From JAWLGW01 sp964569055 (GTDB taxonomy: Bacteria > Planctomycetota > J058), in the NCBI GenBank assembly GCA_964569055.1, contig CAZMSZ010000121.1, positions 1 to 18,962 on the forward strand: 18,962 nt of DNA, in the 5' to 3' direction. A model generated the notes under the pieces. That model made no database searches. It was given only the letters and a program-made list of their open reading frames with translations, and was not told the origin of the DNA. Positions 7,633 to 15,793 of this stretch are shown here, in pieces. Both the position numbers and the translations under genes were made by a program. Within the stretch, counting starts at the first letter, position 1. The number at the start of each line of letters is the position of its first letter.

Positions 7633-7798
7633 TCGTGCCCGTGCCCGTGCCCGTGCCCGTCTCCGTGCGCGTGTCCCCTGCCCGTTCGCGAGGTCGAAGC
7701 GCTGTCGCGCATGCGAACGCGTTCGCGCTCAGGCGAGCACGAGCGCGAGCACGGACGAGCACGGACGAGCACGGGCACGGGCACGGGCACGGGCACGA
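7633..7798. repeat. Long inverted repeat made of GTGCCC / ACGGGC hexamers
   Basis: The left arm (7633-7660) contains four GTGCCC units and the right arm (7771-7798) contains four ACGGGC units. The arms are perfect reverse complements over 28 bases and are separated by 110 bases. The loop holds decayed hexamers on both sides, two copies of the decamer GAGCACGGAC, and a 14-base perfect palindrome (7713-7726). This fills most of the 295-base spacer 7538-7832, in which I see no credible gene. On the minus strand it lies downstream of the cytochrome stop (7833) and upstream of the DUF262 gene, so a transcript would fold into a large hairpin that could stop transcription or protect the 3' end. Confidence 0.8.
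7713..7726. repeat. 14-bp perfect palindrome GCGAACGCGTTCGC
   Basis: A perfect two-fold symmetric site near the middle of the loop of the surrounding inverted repeat. It is less GC-monotonous than the flanks and has the form of a dimeric-protein operator. No protein is assigned. Confidence 0.4.
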
Positions 7799-7832
7799 GG
7801 CGCGACGCGACGCCGCGACTCGCTTGCGCCGC

Positions 7833-9464
7833 TCACGGCACCCGAACCGTGGTCTCCGCCACCAGCTCGGGGCGCTTGTCGGCGCGCTGGTAGTAGCCGC
7901 GGAGCTCCCGAACTTCCGGCGTGTCGTGGCGGAGGAGCTCGGCGGCGTAGCGGGCGCCGAGGGTCTGGTAGAGCACGGTCGCCTCCACGGTGAACGGGGC
8001 CTGCGCCTCACCGAGCGGGACCTCGTAGATGACGGTGTCCGAAGCGGCCGCGAAGTCGGGGTCGCCCTCCACCCCGCGCGGGCGCGTCGGCTCGGCGTCG
8101 GGGTGGTCGGCCCGCCAGCCGGCGGGGAGCAGGCGGTCGTCCTTGGCGTAGCTGCCGGCGCGGGTGAGCAGGTACGTGACCGCGCCGGTCTCGTCCGCCA
8201 TGAGCGCCTCGTAGACCTGCACCTCGCCGGGTCGGCGGATCACCTGCCGGTGCGGTTGGTGCGGTCCGCCCGCGCGCTCGCTCGCGAGCGGCGCGCCGCC
8301 CGGGCCGACGATCCGTCCCTCGCCGTCGTGCTCGCCCGAGGCGAACACCAGCCGGCCCGCCGCGTCGCGCACGCGCAGGCGGAGCCACAGCCGCCGGGTG
8401 GGGTGGCCGGTCGGCAGCTTGTGCCCGGTCAGGTTCTCGACGCGCACGGGGATCCGCAGGGCGCCCTCGGCGCGGGTCACCTCGCCCAGCCACACCCGCG
8501 CCGTCTTGGTGCGGAGCTGCAGGCGCGCGGCGTCGATCGTCTTCTGGAACGCCTCGGGCGGCGCCAGCGGGCGGAGCGTCTCCTGCTCGTCGCGCAGCAT
8601 GGAGAGGACGAGCGTGTTGCCGCCCACGAGCAGATGCCGCCCGAGCTCGCGCCGCGGGATCCTGAAGTCACCGCCGCCCGGGTTGCGGGCGATCCGGGTC
8701 CACAGGATCGCGCCGTCCTCGTCCTCCCGCGGCAGGTGGCACGCTTGGCAGCTCGCCGCCAGCGGGCCGGGGTCGGCCTCGTCTTGGAACGCGGAGTTCC
8801 TCCACTCGAGGTAGGGCGTCTGCTCGGGCAGCCGCTCGCCGGTGAGCGTCCCGTCGGGCCGCACGGCCTCGGTGAACAGGGTGTGGCACGTCGCGCACAG
8901 GGCGGAGCGCATGACGTGCGCTCCCTCCTCGGGGCGGAACCCGACGTGCGCCACCATGGGCGGCTCGAGCGGCTGCGCGTGCGGGCCGAAGATCCGCTGC
9001 TCGGGGCGGATCGTGTACTGCCCGCTGAAGCTCTCGGCCGCGCCCAGCCCGTCGGGCTGGATCTGGTGGCACGCGGTGCACGACACCCCGTCGAGCGCGA
9101 GCTGCGCCCGCGGGCCGTCGCCGCGCAGCACGTCGAGCGTGAGCGGCGCCTCGCCCGCCAGCGCCGCGTCGACCGTCGCCATGGGCGCGTGGCAGCGCAG
9201 GCACTTGGCCTGGATCTGCGCCGCGCGGCTCGGCGTCGCCGCCACCTCGACCGACACGACCGCCCGCCACAGCGGGTCGCGGGTCGAGTTGGCCATCATG
9301 CTCGAGCGCCACAGGTCGAACGGCGCGACCGACCGCCCGCGCTCGTCCTTGAGCCCCTGCGCGCGCGGCGCGCCCGCGTGGCACAGCGCGCAGGCGACCG
9401 AGGTCGCGAAGCGCGGCGTGATCAGCCGGGTCACCTCGGGCAACGCCGCCGGCGGCTCGTCGCC
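7833..9464 (-). CDS. Multihaem c-type cytochrome (five CXXCH motifs), 5' end missing in the gap
   Basis: The open frame reads 543 residues from the gap edge to a TGA at 7833; the true start and the expected export signal are missing. Five haem-attachment motifs are visible in order: CALCH, CLRCH, CTACH, CATCH and CQACH, all in the N-terminal half. Between the first two is the phrase FDLWRSSMMANSTRDPLWRA, which I associate with a family of periplasmic multihaem cytochromes. The C-terminal half has a beta-rich domain with the signature TGHKLPTGHPTRRLWLRL followed by a typical strand pattern ending in Ser-Gly. A TTG at 9443 could serve as start, but seven more codons are open before the gap and no signal peptide is present, so the gene is reported as partial. 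The likely role is periplasmic electron transfer; no redox partner gene is visible in the window. Confidence 0.85.
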   Translation of the reverse strand, partial: GDEPPAALPEVTRLITPRFATSVACALCHAGAPRAQGLKDERGRSVAPFDLWRSSMMANSTRDPLWRAVVSVEVAATPSRAAQIQAKCLRCHAPMATVDAALAGEAPLTLDVLRGDGPRAQLALDGVSCTACHQIQPDGLGAAESFSGQYTIRPEQRIFGPHAQPLEPPMVAHVGFRPEEGAHVMRSALCATCHTLFTEAVRPDGTLTGERLPEQTPYLEWRNSAFQDEADPGPLAASCQACHLPREDEDGAILWTRIARNPGGGDFRIPRRELGRHLLVGGNTLVLSMLRDEQETLRPLAPPEAFQKTIDAARLQLRTKTARVWLGEVTRAEGALRIPVRVENLTGHKLPTGHPTRRLWLRLRVRDAAGRLVFASGEHDGEGRIVGPGGAPLASERAGGPHQPHRQVIRRPGEVQVYEALMADETGAVTYLLTRAGSYAKDDRLLPAGWRADHPDAEPTRPRGVEGDPDFAAASDTVIYEVPLGEAQAPFTVEATVLYQTLGARYAAELLRHDTPEVRELRGYYQRADKRPELVAETTVRVP

Positions 9465-9564
9465 NNNNNNNNNNNNNNNNNNNNNNNNNNNNNNNNNNNN
9501 NNNNNNNNNNNNNNNNNNNNNNNNNNNNNNNNNNNNNNNNNNNNNNNNNNNNNNNNNNNNNNNN
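9465..9564. other. 100-base run of N (assembly gap)
   Basis: Exactly 100 undetermined bases, the usual placeholder for a gap of unknown size. It removes the start of the cytochrome gene. The true distance, and even the adjacency, of the cytochrome and peptidase genes is not proven. Confidence 0.99.
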
Positions 9565-9567
9565 GGG

Positions 9568-12198
9568 CTACTTGCTGCCGGAGGTCCCGCCCTTGAGGAC
9601 CTCCTCGGGCACCGACTTCGGGCCGATCAGGCCCCAGGTGAACCCGGCGAGGTACTGGCGCGCCACGCGCTGCACGTCCTGCGGGGTGACCTTGGCGAGC
9701 GCGGACGGGAGCGTGTAGTAGCCGCGCCACGAGCCCTCGATCAGCTCGGCGGCGCCCAGGCCCTGGGCGTGATTGACGGCCGACTCGCGGCCGGCGTAGG
9801 CCCGGGTCTCCTGCTGGCTGACCAGGCCCGCCAGCTCGGCGGCCTCGATCGGCTCCTCCTGCAGGCGGCGGATCTCCTCGAACATGAGCTCGATCGCGCG
9901 GGCCGGCTCGGTGGTCGAGGCGGCCACGTAGGAGTAGTTGCCGCGGAAGATCGAGAGCCCGGCGCCAGGGGCGTAGGTCAGGGCGTACTTGGTGCGCAGC
10001 GTCTCCCACAGGCGCTTGTGCAGCATGGCGAGCGCGAGCCGCGCCGCCGGGTAGTCCGGGTGACCGGGGGCGGGGGCGGGGGCCTTGCCGAGCACGTAGG
10101 TGGTCGGGATGTCCGCGCGCTCGTCGAAGCCCACCAGGCCGCCGGGCGTGAAGGGGGGCACGCTCGGGCGGTCGAACGGCGCCGTGCGGATCCAGCCGAG
10201 CTCCTGCTCGAGCAGCGCGCGGGCCTCGTCCTCGCTCATGTCGGCCACCAGCACCACCAGGGCGCGGCCGCTGGTGAGGACCTCGCCGAGCCGGGCGCGC
10301 AGCGCCTCGGGGGTCAGGGCGTCGAGCGTGCCCAGCGTCCCGTCGGGGCGCAGCCCGTAGGGGTGCCCGGCGAAGAACCGCTCGTTGGTCACGCGGACCA
10401 CGTAGTTGTCGGGGCTGGCCTGCTCGGCCTGGAGCGCGTCCTTCATCTGGCTGCGGCGCTGCGCGACGACCGTGGGGTCGAACAGCGGCTCCTTCAGGCA
10501 CTCGGCGACCAGGGCCACGGCCTCGGCGAACGTCTCGCGGGGCGCGGCCAGCGCGAGGCGCGAGAAGTCGTAGTTGGCGTCGTTGCCGACCTGCGCCCCC
10601 AGCCCGACCAGGCGGGCCTGGACCTCCTCGCGGGGCGTGCGCTGGCTGCCGTCGAGCACCGAGGCGAACAGCAGCTTGTCGATCCCCTGCAGCTCCTCGG
10701 GCAAGGTCAGGCAGCCGCCGTCCACGAACAGCTGCAGGCCGGCCACGGCGGCCGCCGGCTCGCGCCGGAAGATCACGCGCAGGCCGTTGCCCAGGCGCAG
10801 CTCGCTGACGGCCGTCGCGGCGGCGGCGTCACCGTCCACCGCGGGCCGGAGGGCCTCGGCGGTGATCCCGAGCTTGGCCACGTTCTCGGGGCTCGCGAGC
10901 GCCCCCAGGACCATGGGCCGGCCGACCAGGTAGTCGCGCACGTAGGCGCGCAGCTCCTCGGGGGTCACGGTTTCGACCGCGTCGAGGTAGCGCCGGTAGT
11001 AGTCCAGGCTCGACGACGCCCACCAGAAGCTGAGCGTGTGGGAGAGGTCCGCGCCCTGCTGCGCCTCGTAGGCGCGCCCGATCCGCAGCGTCCGCTTGGC
11101 GAGCGCCAGCTCCTCCTCGGACCAGTAGCCCGGCTCCGCCATGGCGGCGACCTCCGCCAGCAGCGCGTCGCGCACCCCCTGCCACTTCCCGTCGCGGACC
11201 GCGGCCGTGAAGCCGATCTCGCCGCCCTCGCGCTGGGTGAAGTAGTACATGTTCACCCCGTTGGCCAGCCCGCCGTCGCGGAACGTGCGCTGGAAGCGGC
11301 CGTGCGGGAACGAGAGCAGCGTGCCCCACACGTCGGCCACGAACGTGGCCCGCTCGTCGCGCCCGACGTCCGGCCCGGGCCAGCGCGCGGCGAGCACCAC
11401 CTGCGGCGTCTCGCGCTCGACCACGAAGGTCTGGGTCTCGGCCAGGCGCGGCAGCGGCGGGCGGGGGACGGCGTGCGGGTCGGCGCCGCGCTTCCAGCGG
11501 TGCTCGCCGAGCAGCTTCTCGGCGAGCACCTTCACCTCCGTGAGGTTCACGTCGCCCACCACCAGCAGGCAGGCGTTGTTGGGGACGTAGAACCGGTTGC
11601 GGAAGTCGTGCATGGTCTCGCGCGTGGCCGAGAGGATCACGTCGCGCTCGCCGAGCGGGTTCTTGCGGTAGGCCTCGGCGCCGTACATTCCCTCGCGGAG
11701 CGCCTCCCGCAGGTAGTGCATGGGGTCGGCCTCGTTGCGGTCGTACTCGCCGATCACGACCTTGCGCTCGCTCTTCATCTCCTCCATGTCGAACAGCGGC
11801 GTCAGCAGCGCGTCCTGCATGAACTGCATGCCCGGGGCGAAGTTCCGCGAGGGGAGCGTGAAGAAGTAGTTGACGCGCTCGGTCGAGGTCGTGCCGTTGA
11901 AGCTGATCCCGAGCTCCGCCACCCGGCGCATGTACTCGGCCTGCGTGGGGAGCGCCGCGTTCCCCTTGAAGAACATGTGCTCGTAGAGGTGGGACAGCCC
12001 GTTGGTCTCGGGCGTCTCGGTGAACGAGCCCGTCTTGACCGCGATCTCGATCGTGACCAGCGGCGCGTCGTGCTTCTGCACCACGATCAGGTCGAGGCCG
12101 TTGGTCAGCTCGCTGAAGTCGATCGCGGGCTCGTCGGCTCGCGCCGCGGGGGCGAGCAGCAGGAGGGCGGCCAGGGCCGCGGGGACGAAGGTGCGCAT
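9568..12198 (-). CDS. Secreted M16 family zinc metallopeptidase with two modules
   Basis: An 876-residue protein of the pitrilysin/M16 group, most like the periplasmic or outer-membrane-associated two-module proteases of Gram-negative bacteria. A signal peptide covers residues 1-21, with likely cleavage after Ala-Arg-Ala. The inverted zinc motif HLYEH is at residues 70-74, and the third ligand is expected at E151 in the VVIGEYDRNE segment, with family-normal spacing. The substrate-clamping second module begins near residue 465 (LRLGNGLRVIF). It lacks the HxxEH motif, with GIDKLLFASVL in its place, as is usual when only one module is catalytic. The ATG at 12198 follows GAGGAG at good distance. 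The stop codon is four bases from the assembly gap, so any downstream partner is hidden. It is divergent from the STAS/SDR pair. Confidence 0.92.
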   Translation of the reverse strand: MRTFVPAALAALLLLAPAARADEPAIDFSELTNGLDLIVVQKHDAPLVTIEIAVKTGSFTETPETNGLSHLYEHMFFKGNAALPTQAEYMRRVAELGISFNGTTSTERVNYFFTLPSRNFAPGMQFMQDALLTPLFDMEEMKSERKVVIGEYDRNEADPMHYLREALREGMYGAEAYRKNPLGERDVILSATRETMHDFRNRFYVPNNACLLVVGDVNLTEVKVLAEKLLGEHRWKRGADPHAVPRPPLPRLAETQTFVVERETPQVVLAARWPGPDVGRDERATFVADVWGTLLSFPHGRFQRTFRDGGLANGVNMYYFTQREGGEIGFTAAVRDGKWQGVRDALLAEVAAMAEPGYWSEEELALAKRTLRIGRAYEAQQGADLSHTLSFWWASSSLDYYRRYLDAVETVTPEELRAYVRDYLVGRPMVLGALASPENVAKLGITAEALRPAVDGDAAAATAVSELRLGNGLRVIFRREPAAAVAGLQLFVDGGCLTLPEELQGIDKLLFASVLDGSQRTPREEVQARLVGLGAQVGNDANYDFSRLALAAPRETFAEAVALVAECLKEPLFDPTVVAQRRSQMKDALQAEQASPDNYVVRVTNERFFAGHPYGLRPDGTLGTLDALTPEALRARLGEVLTSGRALVVLVADMSEDEARALLEQELGWIRTAPFDRPSVPPFTPGGLVGFDERADIPTTYVLGKAPAPAPGHPDYPAARLALAMLHKRLWETLRTKYALTYAPGAGLSIFRGNYSYVAASTTEPARAIELMFEEIRRLQEEPIEAAELAGLVSQQETRAYAGRESAVNHAQGLGAAELIEGSWRGYYTLPSALAKVTPQDVQRVARQYLAGFTWGLIGPKSVPEEVLKGGTSGSK

Positions 12199-12326
12199 GG
12201 GGGTCTCCTCGGGAGGGGGGGAAGCCTAGTGGAGCCCCCGAGCGTTGGCAAGCGAGCCAGCCCCGCGCGGGCGCGGCCGCTGCCGCGGGGGTAGAAGGGA
12301 GCGCCGCGGGCGGCGATGATGTCGGC
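12199..12326. promoter_or_regulatory. Divergent intergenic region between M16 peptidase and STAS/SDR genes
   Basis: This 128-base space must hold the promoters for both the minus-strand peptidase and the plus-strand pair. I cannot assign convincing -35/-10 boxes in either direction. The stretch is G/C-rich with short self-complementary pieces around 12272-12285. The only clear signal is the peptidase ribosome-binding site GAGGAG on the minus strand. Confidence 0.4.
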
Positions 12327-12665
12327 ATGCAGCTCGAGCTCCACCCCGACTTCGCCGCCGTCGTGCTGATCCCCCAGGAGGGCGACGACCCGGCCGACCT
12401 CGAGGACCGGATCCACGACGTGGTCGCCGCCGGGCGCAAGGGCCGCCCCCAGGGCGAGAAGTCGGCGGTCCGCAACGTGGTGCTCGAGCTGAGCGAGCTC
12501 CCCGACTTCAAGCCCTGGGTCAAGGCGGCCGGGCCGCAGCAGCCCGACGTCAACCTGCGGATCGTGGTGAGCGACAAGGCGTTCGCCGTGGCGCGCACGC
12601 TCGGGCTCACCGCCGTGCTCGAGATCTACCCGAGCGTCTCGGCCGCGCTGACCCAGGGCGTCTGA
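12327..12665 (+). CDS. Small STAS-like domain protein
   Basis: A 112-residue cytoplasmic protein. The second half has the strand-helix order of a STAS (anti-sigma factor antagonist) domain: VVLELSEL, a helix, the strand LRIVVS, then a helix and the ending TLGLTAVLEIYPSVSAAL, which resembles the C-terminal pattern of SpoIIAA-type proteins. The loop after the LELSEL strand reads Pro-Asp-Phe-Lys-Pro-Trp instead of the usual Asp-Ser-Ser-Gly, so the phosphorylatable Ser seems absent. It could still bind an anti-sigma kinase or act as a sensor module. The ATG at 12327 has only a distant AAGGGAG upstream. The stop is four bases before the start of the SDR gene, so the pair is translated from one message. 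The family call is by fold pattern only. Confidence 0.55.
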   Translation: MQLELHPDFAAVVLIPQEGDDPADLEDRIHDVVAAGRKGRPQGEKSAVRNVVLELSELPDFKPWVKAAGPQQPDVNLRIVVSDKAFAVARTLGLTAVLEIYPSVSAALTQGV

Positions 12666-12669
12666 GGCC

Positions 12670-13446
12670 GTGAGCGCGCGGCGGCTGGCCGGGCGCGTCG
12701 CGCTGGTCACCGGCGCGGCCTCGGGGATCGGGCGCGCCACCGCGGCGCGCTTGCTCGAGGAGGGCGCGCGGGTCGCGCTGGCCGACGTCGACGCCGCGGG
12801 CGCGGCCGACGCCGCGGACGAGCTGGGCGGACGGGGCGAGGTCGTGGCCGTCCCGACCGACGTGGCCGACGAGGCGAGCGTGCGGGCCTGTCTGGCGGCG
12901 GTCGAGCAGCGCTTCGGCGGGCTCCACGCGCTCGTCAACGACGCGGGGATCGCCGACCCCGCCGGCGGCCCGGTGGAGTGGCTCGAGCTCGCCGCCTGGC
13001 GGCGCTGGATCGACGTCAACCTGACCGGCCCGTTCCTCATGACCAAGCACGCGGTCCCGCTGCTGCGCCGGCAGGCGGGGAGCGCGATCGTCAACGTGGC
13101 CTCGACGCGCGCGCTGATGTCCGAGCCGCACACCGAGGCCTACGCCGCGAGCAAGGGCGGCCTGGTGGCGCTGACCCACGCCCTCGCCCTGTCGCTGGGC
13201 CCCGCCGTGCGCGCCAACGCGGTGTGCCCGGGCTGGATCGACGTCTCGGCCTGGCGCCCGCGCGACCGGCGCGCGCCCGCCCAGCTGAGCGCCGAGGACC
13301 ACGCGCAGCACCCGGCCGGGCGCGTGGGCCGCCCCGAGGACGTGGCGGCCCTGATCGCCTACCTCCTCAGCGACGAGGCGGCGTTCGTGACGGGCGCCTC
13401 GTTCGTGATCGACGGCGGCATGACGCGGAAGATGATCTACGCCTGA
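12670..13446 (+). CDS. SDR family oxidoreductase (classical short-chain dehydrogenase)
   Basis: A 258-residue NAD(P)-dependent dehydrogenase with all classical SDR marks. The cofactor loop TGAASGIG is at residues 14-21, and Asp39 at the end of the second strand favours NAD(H). A variant NDAG (usually NNAG) lies at 90-93. The catalytic triad is Ser145, Tyr158 and Lys162 in YAASK, with Asn117 in the expected tetrad position. The C-terminal GASFVIDGGM segment is typical. The length is standard. The substrate cannot be deduced. The GTG start at 12670 is four bases after the STAS-like gene and fits the family N-terminus; no other start is better. The last 10 bases overlap the 3' end of the convergent pentapeptide gene, so the two stop codons lie within each other's reading frame. 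Confidence 0.93.
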   Translation: MSARRLAGRVALVTGAASGIGRATAARLLEEGARVALADVDAAGAADAADELGGRGEVVAVPTDVADEASVRACLAAVEQRFGGLHALVNDAGIADPAGGPVEWLELAAWRRWIDVNLTGPFLMTKHAVPLLRRQAGSAIVNVASTRALMSEPHTEAYAASKGGLVALTHALALSLGPAVRANAVCPGWIDVSAWRPRDRRAPAQLSAEDHAQHPAGRVGRPEDVAALIAYLLSDEAAFVTGASFVIDGGMTRKMIYA

Positions 13447-15686
13447 TCGAGCAGCGCGCCGGCCGCGCGCGCCTGCGCGCGCAGCTCGGCGTGGAGGCGC
13501 GCGCCGCGCAGGTCCACCCGGAACAGGTCGGTGTTCACGAACCGCGCCCCGCGCAGGTCCGCGCCCACGAAGCTCGCCTGGCGGATCGCCTCGGGCGGCG
13601 CCCAGGCGTCGTCGCTCGCGCCCTCGGCGTAGTAGCCCGTCATGGAGCCCTCGAGGGCCGGCTTGCCGAGGAGCAGGCCGGCCCGCGAGGAGCCGGCCTG
13701 GAAGTCGACGCGGTCGAAGATCGCGCCGCGCAGGTCGGCCCCGTCGAACCGCGCGCCATGCGCGCGGCACTCCTCGAACAGCGCTTCGGCGAGCGAGGCG
13801 CCGTGCAGGTCGACCTCGTCGAGGGAGCAGCGGGCGAAGTGCGCGTGGTCGGCCTGCAGGCGCTCGAGCGCGCGCGCGTCGAGGGCGCAGCGGCGCAGCA
13901 CCGCGCGGGTCAGGTTCGCGCCGCCGAGCCGGACCTGCCGCAGGTCGACGCGGACCAGCGAGGCCATGCGCAGGTCCGCGCGCGAGAGGTCGGCCTCCGC
14001 CAGGAAGACCTCGTCCAGCGCGGCGCCCGCGAGCTGCGCGTCCTGGAGGTCGGCGCGGACCAGCTCGCAGTGCGCCCAGAACGATCCGGACGCGGCGATC
14101 GCCCGCAAGCAGGCGCCGTGCAGGGTGGCCCCGATCACCCGCGCCTCGTCGAGTCGGGCCCGCTGCAGGTCGGCGCCCGCCAGCGACGTCTGATCCAGGT
14201 GCGCCGACCGCAGCGAGGCCTCGACCAGACGCGCACCGCCGAGCTGGGCCCGCTCGAGCTCGGCCTCGCTCAGATCCGCGTGGTGGAGGTCGGCGCGGCG
14301 CAGGTCCGCCCGCTCGAGGGCCGCGCGGCGGAGGACGGTTCGCGCGAGGTCGGCGCCGGCCAGGAGCGCGCCCTGGAGCTGGACCGACGCGCGCTCGCCG
14401 AAGTCGAGCCGCTCGCTCGCGGCGACCAGCAGCGCCGCCGGACCGGCGTCTGCTCCAGGCGCGAGCCGCGGCGGCCCCTGGCGCAGGACGGCCCGCAGCC
14501 GCGCCGCGGCGTGCTCCTGCAGCAGCTCGGGCACGAACGGGAGCCATTCGGCCCGCACGTTCCAGGGGTGCTCGCCCCGCTCGACCGCCTGGACGCAGCG
14601 CCCCGCCTGGAGGAAGTGGTGCAGCCCGGGCAGCGTGAGCGGCTCGCTCAGACCGCTCACGCGCAGCCCGCCCCACTCGGCGAGCTCCTCGTCGGCGCTC
14701 TGGAGCGACCCGATCAGCTCGCCCATCTTCGCCGAGAGCGCGTCGCGCCCCGCGGCCGTGGTCACCGGCGGCAGCTCGAGCGGGCGCTCGGCCCGCCGCG
14801 CGGCGGCGAGCATGCCGATCACGGGCCGAGGCAGCTCGAGCAGCATCGCCGCCTCGGTGAGATCGAGCCTCGCGGCGCGGAGCAGCGCCTGGATGTCGTC
14901 CACTCGGATCGCGTCCCCCTCGATCGTGAGCAGCGCCTCGATCGTGGTCGGCGCCAGCGTGTCGAGGAGGGTGGCGTACAGCCGGCCCAGGGTGCCGGGC
15001 TCGTCCGGTGCGAGCCGGCGGGCGGCCTCGACCAGGAGCCGGCAGCCGCGCGGGCGCTGCAGCACGGGCACCGCCTCGGGCAGGGCGCGCAGCCGCTCGA
15101 ACACGCGCGCCCGGTCGGGCGCGTAGCGCGGGTCGGAGGCGAGGAGCTCGACGAGGTCGTCGCCCGCCCAGGGCGCGAGCTCCACGCGCAGCGGCCGCGC
15201 CAGCCGCTCGCCCCAGCGCTCGCCGCCGGTGAGCGCGCCCGCGGGGCAGGTCGCGATCAAGCGGCAGCCGCGCAGCACCTCCAGGCTCCCCTTCCGTTCG
15301 GGGAGCCCGTCGCGGAACGCGGCGCGCACGGCGCGCCAGCGCTCCGGCTCGATCGGCGTGGTCGAGGTGTCGACCAGCAGCACGCCCACCCCCGCGGCCA
15401 GGAGCGGCAGCACCTCCCCCGGCTCGGCCAGGAGCGCCTCGAACGCGATCGGGATCCGCCGCTCCGCCCCGTCCCAGGCGCCGACCTGCTCGGCGGCGCA
15501 GGCCAGCGCCGTGCTCAGCCCGCTCCCGCGCGGCCCCACGACCACGAGCTGCCCCGGCTCGCGCGCCGCGAGCACCCGCTCGGCCACGAGGTCCGCGAGC
15601 GGCAGCGTCTCGCCGCTCGCCGGATCGACGTAGCGCGGCCGGACCAGCCCCGGCTGCCGAAGCAGCTCCGCCAACGATCCCTGCAC
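13437..15686 (-). CDS. Large protein with NACHT/STAND-like P-loop domain and pentapeptide-repeat C-terminus
   Basis: A 749-residue cytoplasmic protein. The N-terminal NTPase-like domain has VVVGPRGSGLSTALACA at about 48-64; this is a Walker A layout, but the essential Lys is Leu57. A Walker B-like strand GVGVLLVDTS ends at Asp106. A helical region with winged-helix-like character spans about 170-400. From about 425 to 735 the protein is a right-handed beta-helix of pentapeptide repeats with A(D/N)LxxA units, such as ADLRRADLHHADLSEAEL and GADLRGARF; some coils near 525-545, 600-645 and 660-700 are irregular. The GTG at 15686 is chosen because GGAGCGGAG precedes it and everything upstream in the same frame is repeat DNA. 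It may be a signalling or scaffold protein of the STAND type without ATPase activity. It stands alone and converges on the SDR gene. Confidence 0.85.
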   Translation of the reverse strand: MQGSLAELLRQPGLVRPRYVDPASGETLPLADLVAERVLAAREPGQLVVVGPRGSGLSTALACAAEQVGAWDGAERRIPIAFEALLAEPGEVLPLLAAGVGVLLVDTSTTPIEPERWRAVRAAFRDGLPERKGSLEVLRGCRLIATCPAGALTGGERWGERLARPLRVELAPWAGDDLVELLASDPRYAPDRARVFERLRALPEAVPVLQRPRGCRLLVEAARRLAPDEPGTLGRLYATLLDTLAPTTIEALLTIEGDAIRVDDIQALLRAARLDLTEAAMLLELPRPVIGMLAAARRAERPLELPPVTTAAGRDALSAKMGELIGSLQSADEELAEWGGLRVSGLSEPLTLPGLHHFLQAGRCVQAVERGEHPWNVRAEWLPFVPELLQEHAAARLRAVLRQGPPRLAPGADAGPAALLVAASERLDFGERASVQLQGALLAGADLARTVLRRAALERADLRRADLHHADLSEAELERAQLGGARLVEASLRSAHLDQTSLAGADLQRARLDEARVIGATLHGACLRAIAASGSFWAHCELVRADLQDAQLAGAALDEVFLAEADLSRADLRMASLVRVDLRQVRLGGANLTRAVLRRCALDARALERLQADHAHFARCSLDEVDLHGASLAEALFEECRAHGARFDGADLRGAIFDRVDFQAGSSRAGLLLGKPALEGSMTGYYAEGASDDAWAPPEAIRQASFVGADLRGARFVNTDLFRVDLRGARLHAELRAQARAAGALLDQA

Positions 15687-15793
15687 CGGCTCCGCTCCGC
15701 GAGTCCCCCGGATCCCGGAAGTGTTGCGGGGCGGGGCCGGTTCGGCAAGGGGGCGCCGCCTTCGCGTAAGGCTACCGTCGAGGACGAAGCCGA

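Noticed and set aside
7711..7893. Small plus-strand gene of 60 codons in the spacer before the cytochrome stop
   Set aside because: It consists of the Thr-Gly dipeptides of the ACGGGC array and overlaps the cytochrome 3' end in antisense; there is no ribosome-binding site.
4403..7993. Long plus-strand open frame antisense to the flavoprotein and DUF262 genes
   Set aside because: Composition is that of antisense shadow (Arg, Gln, Glu, Ala, His), with no domain and no ribosome-binding site; the minus-strand genes have clear motifs.
8842..12294. Plus-strand open frame crossing the assembly gap
   Set aside because: It includes the N run and is antisense to the cytochrome and peptidase genes, both of which have clear catalytic or haem motifs.
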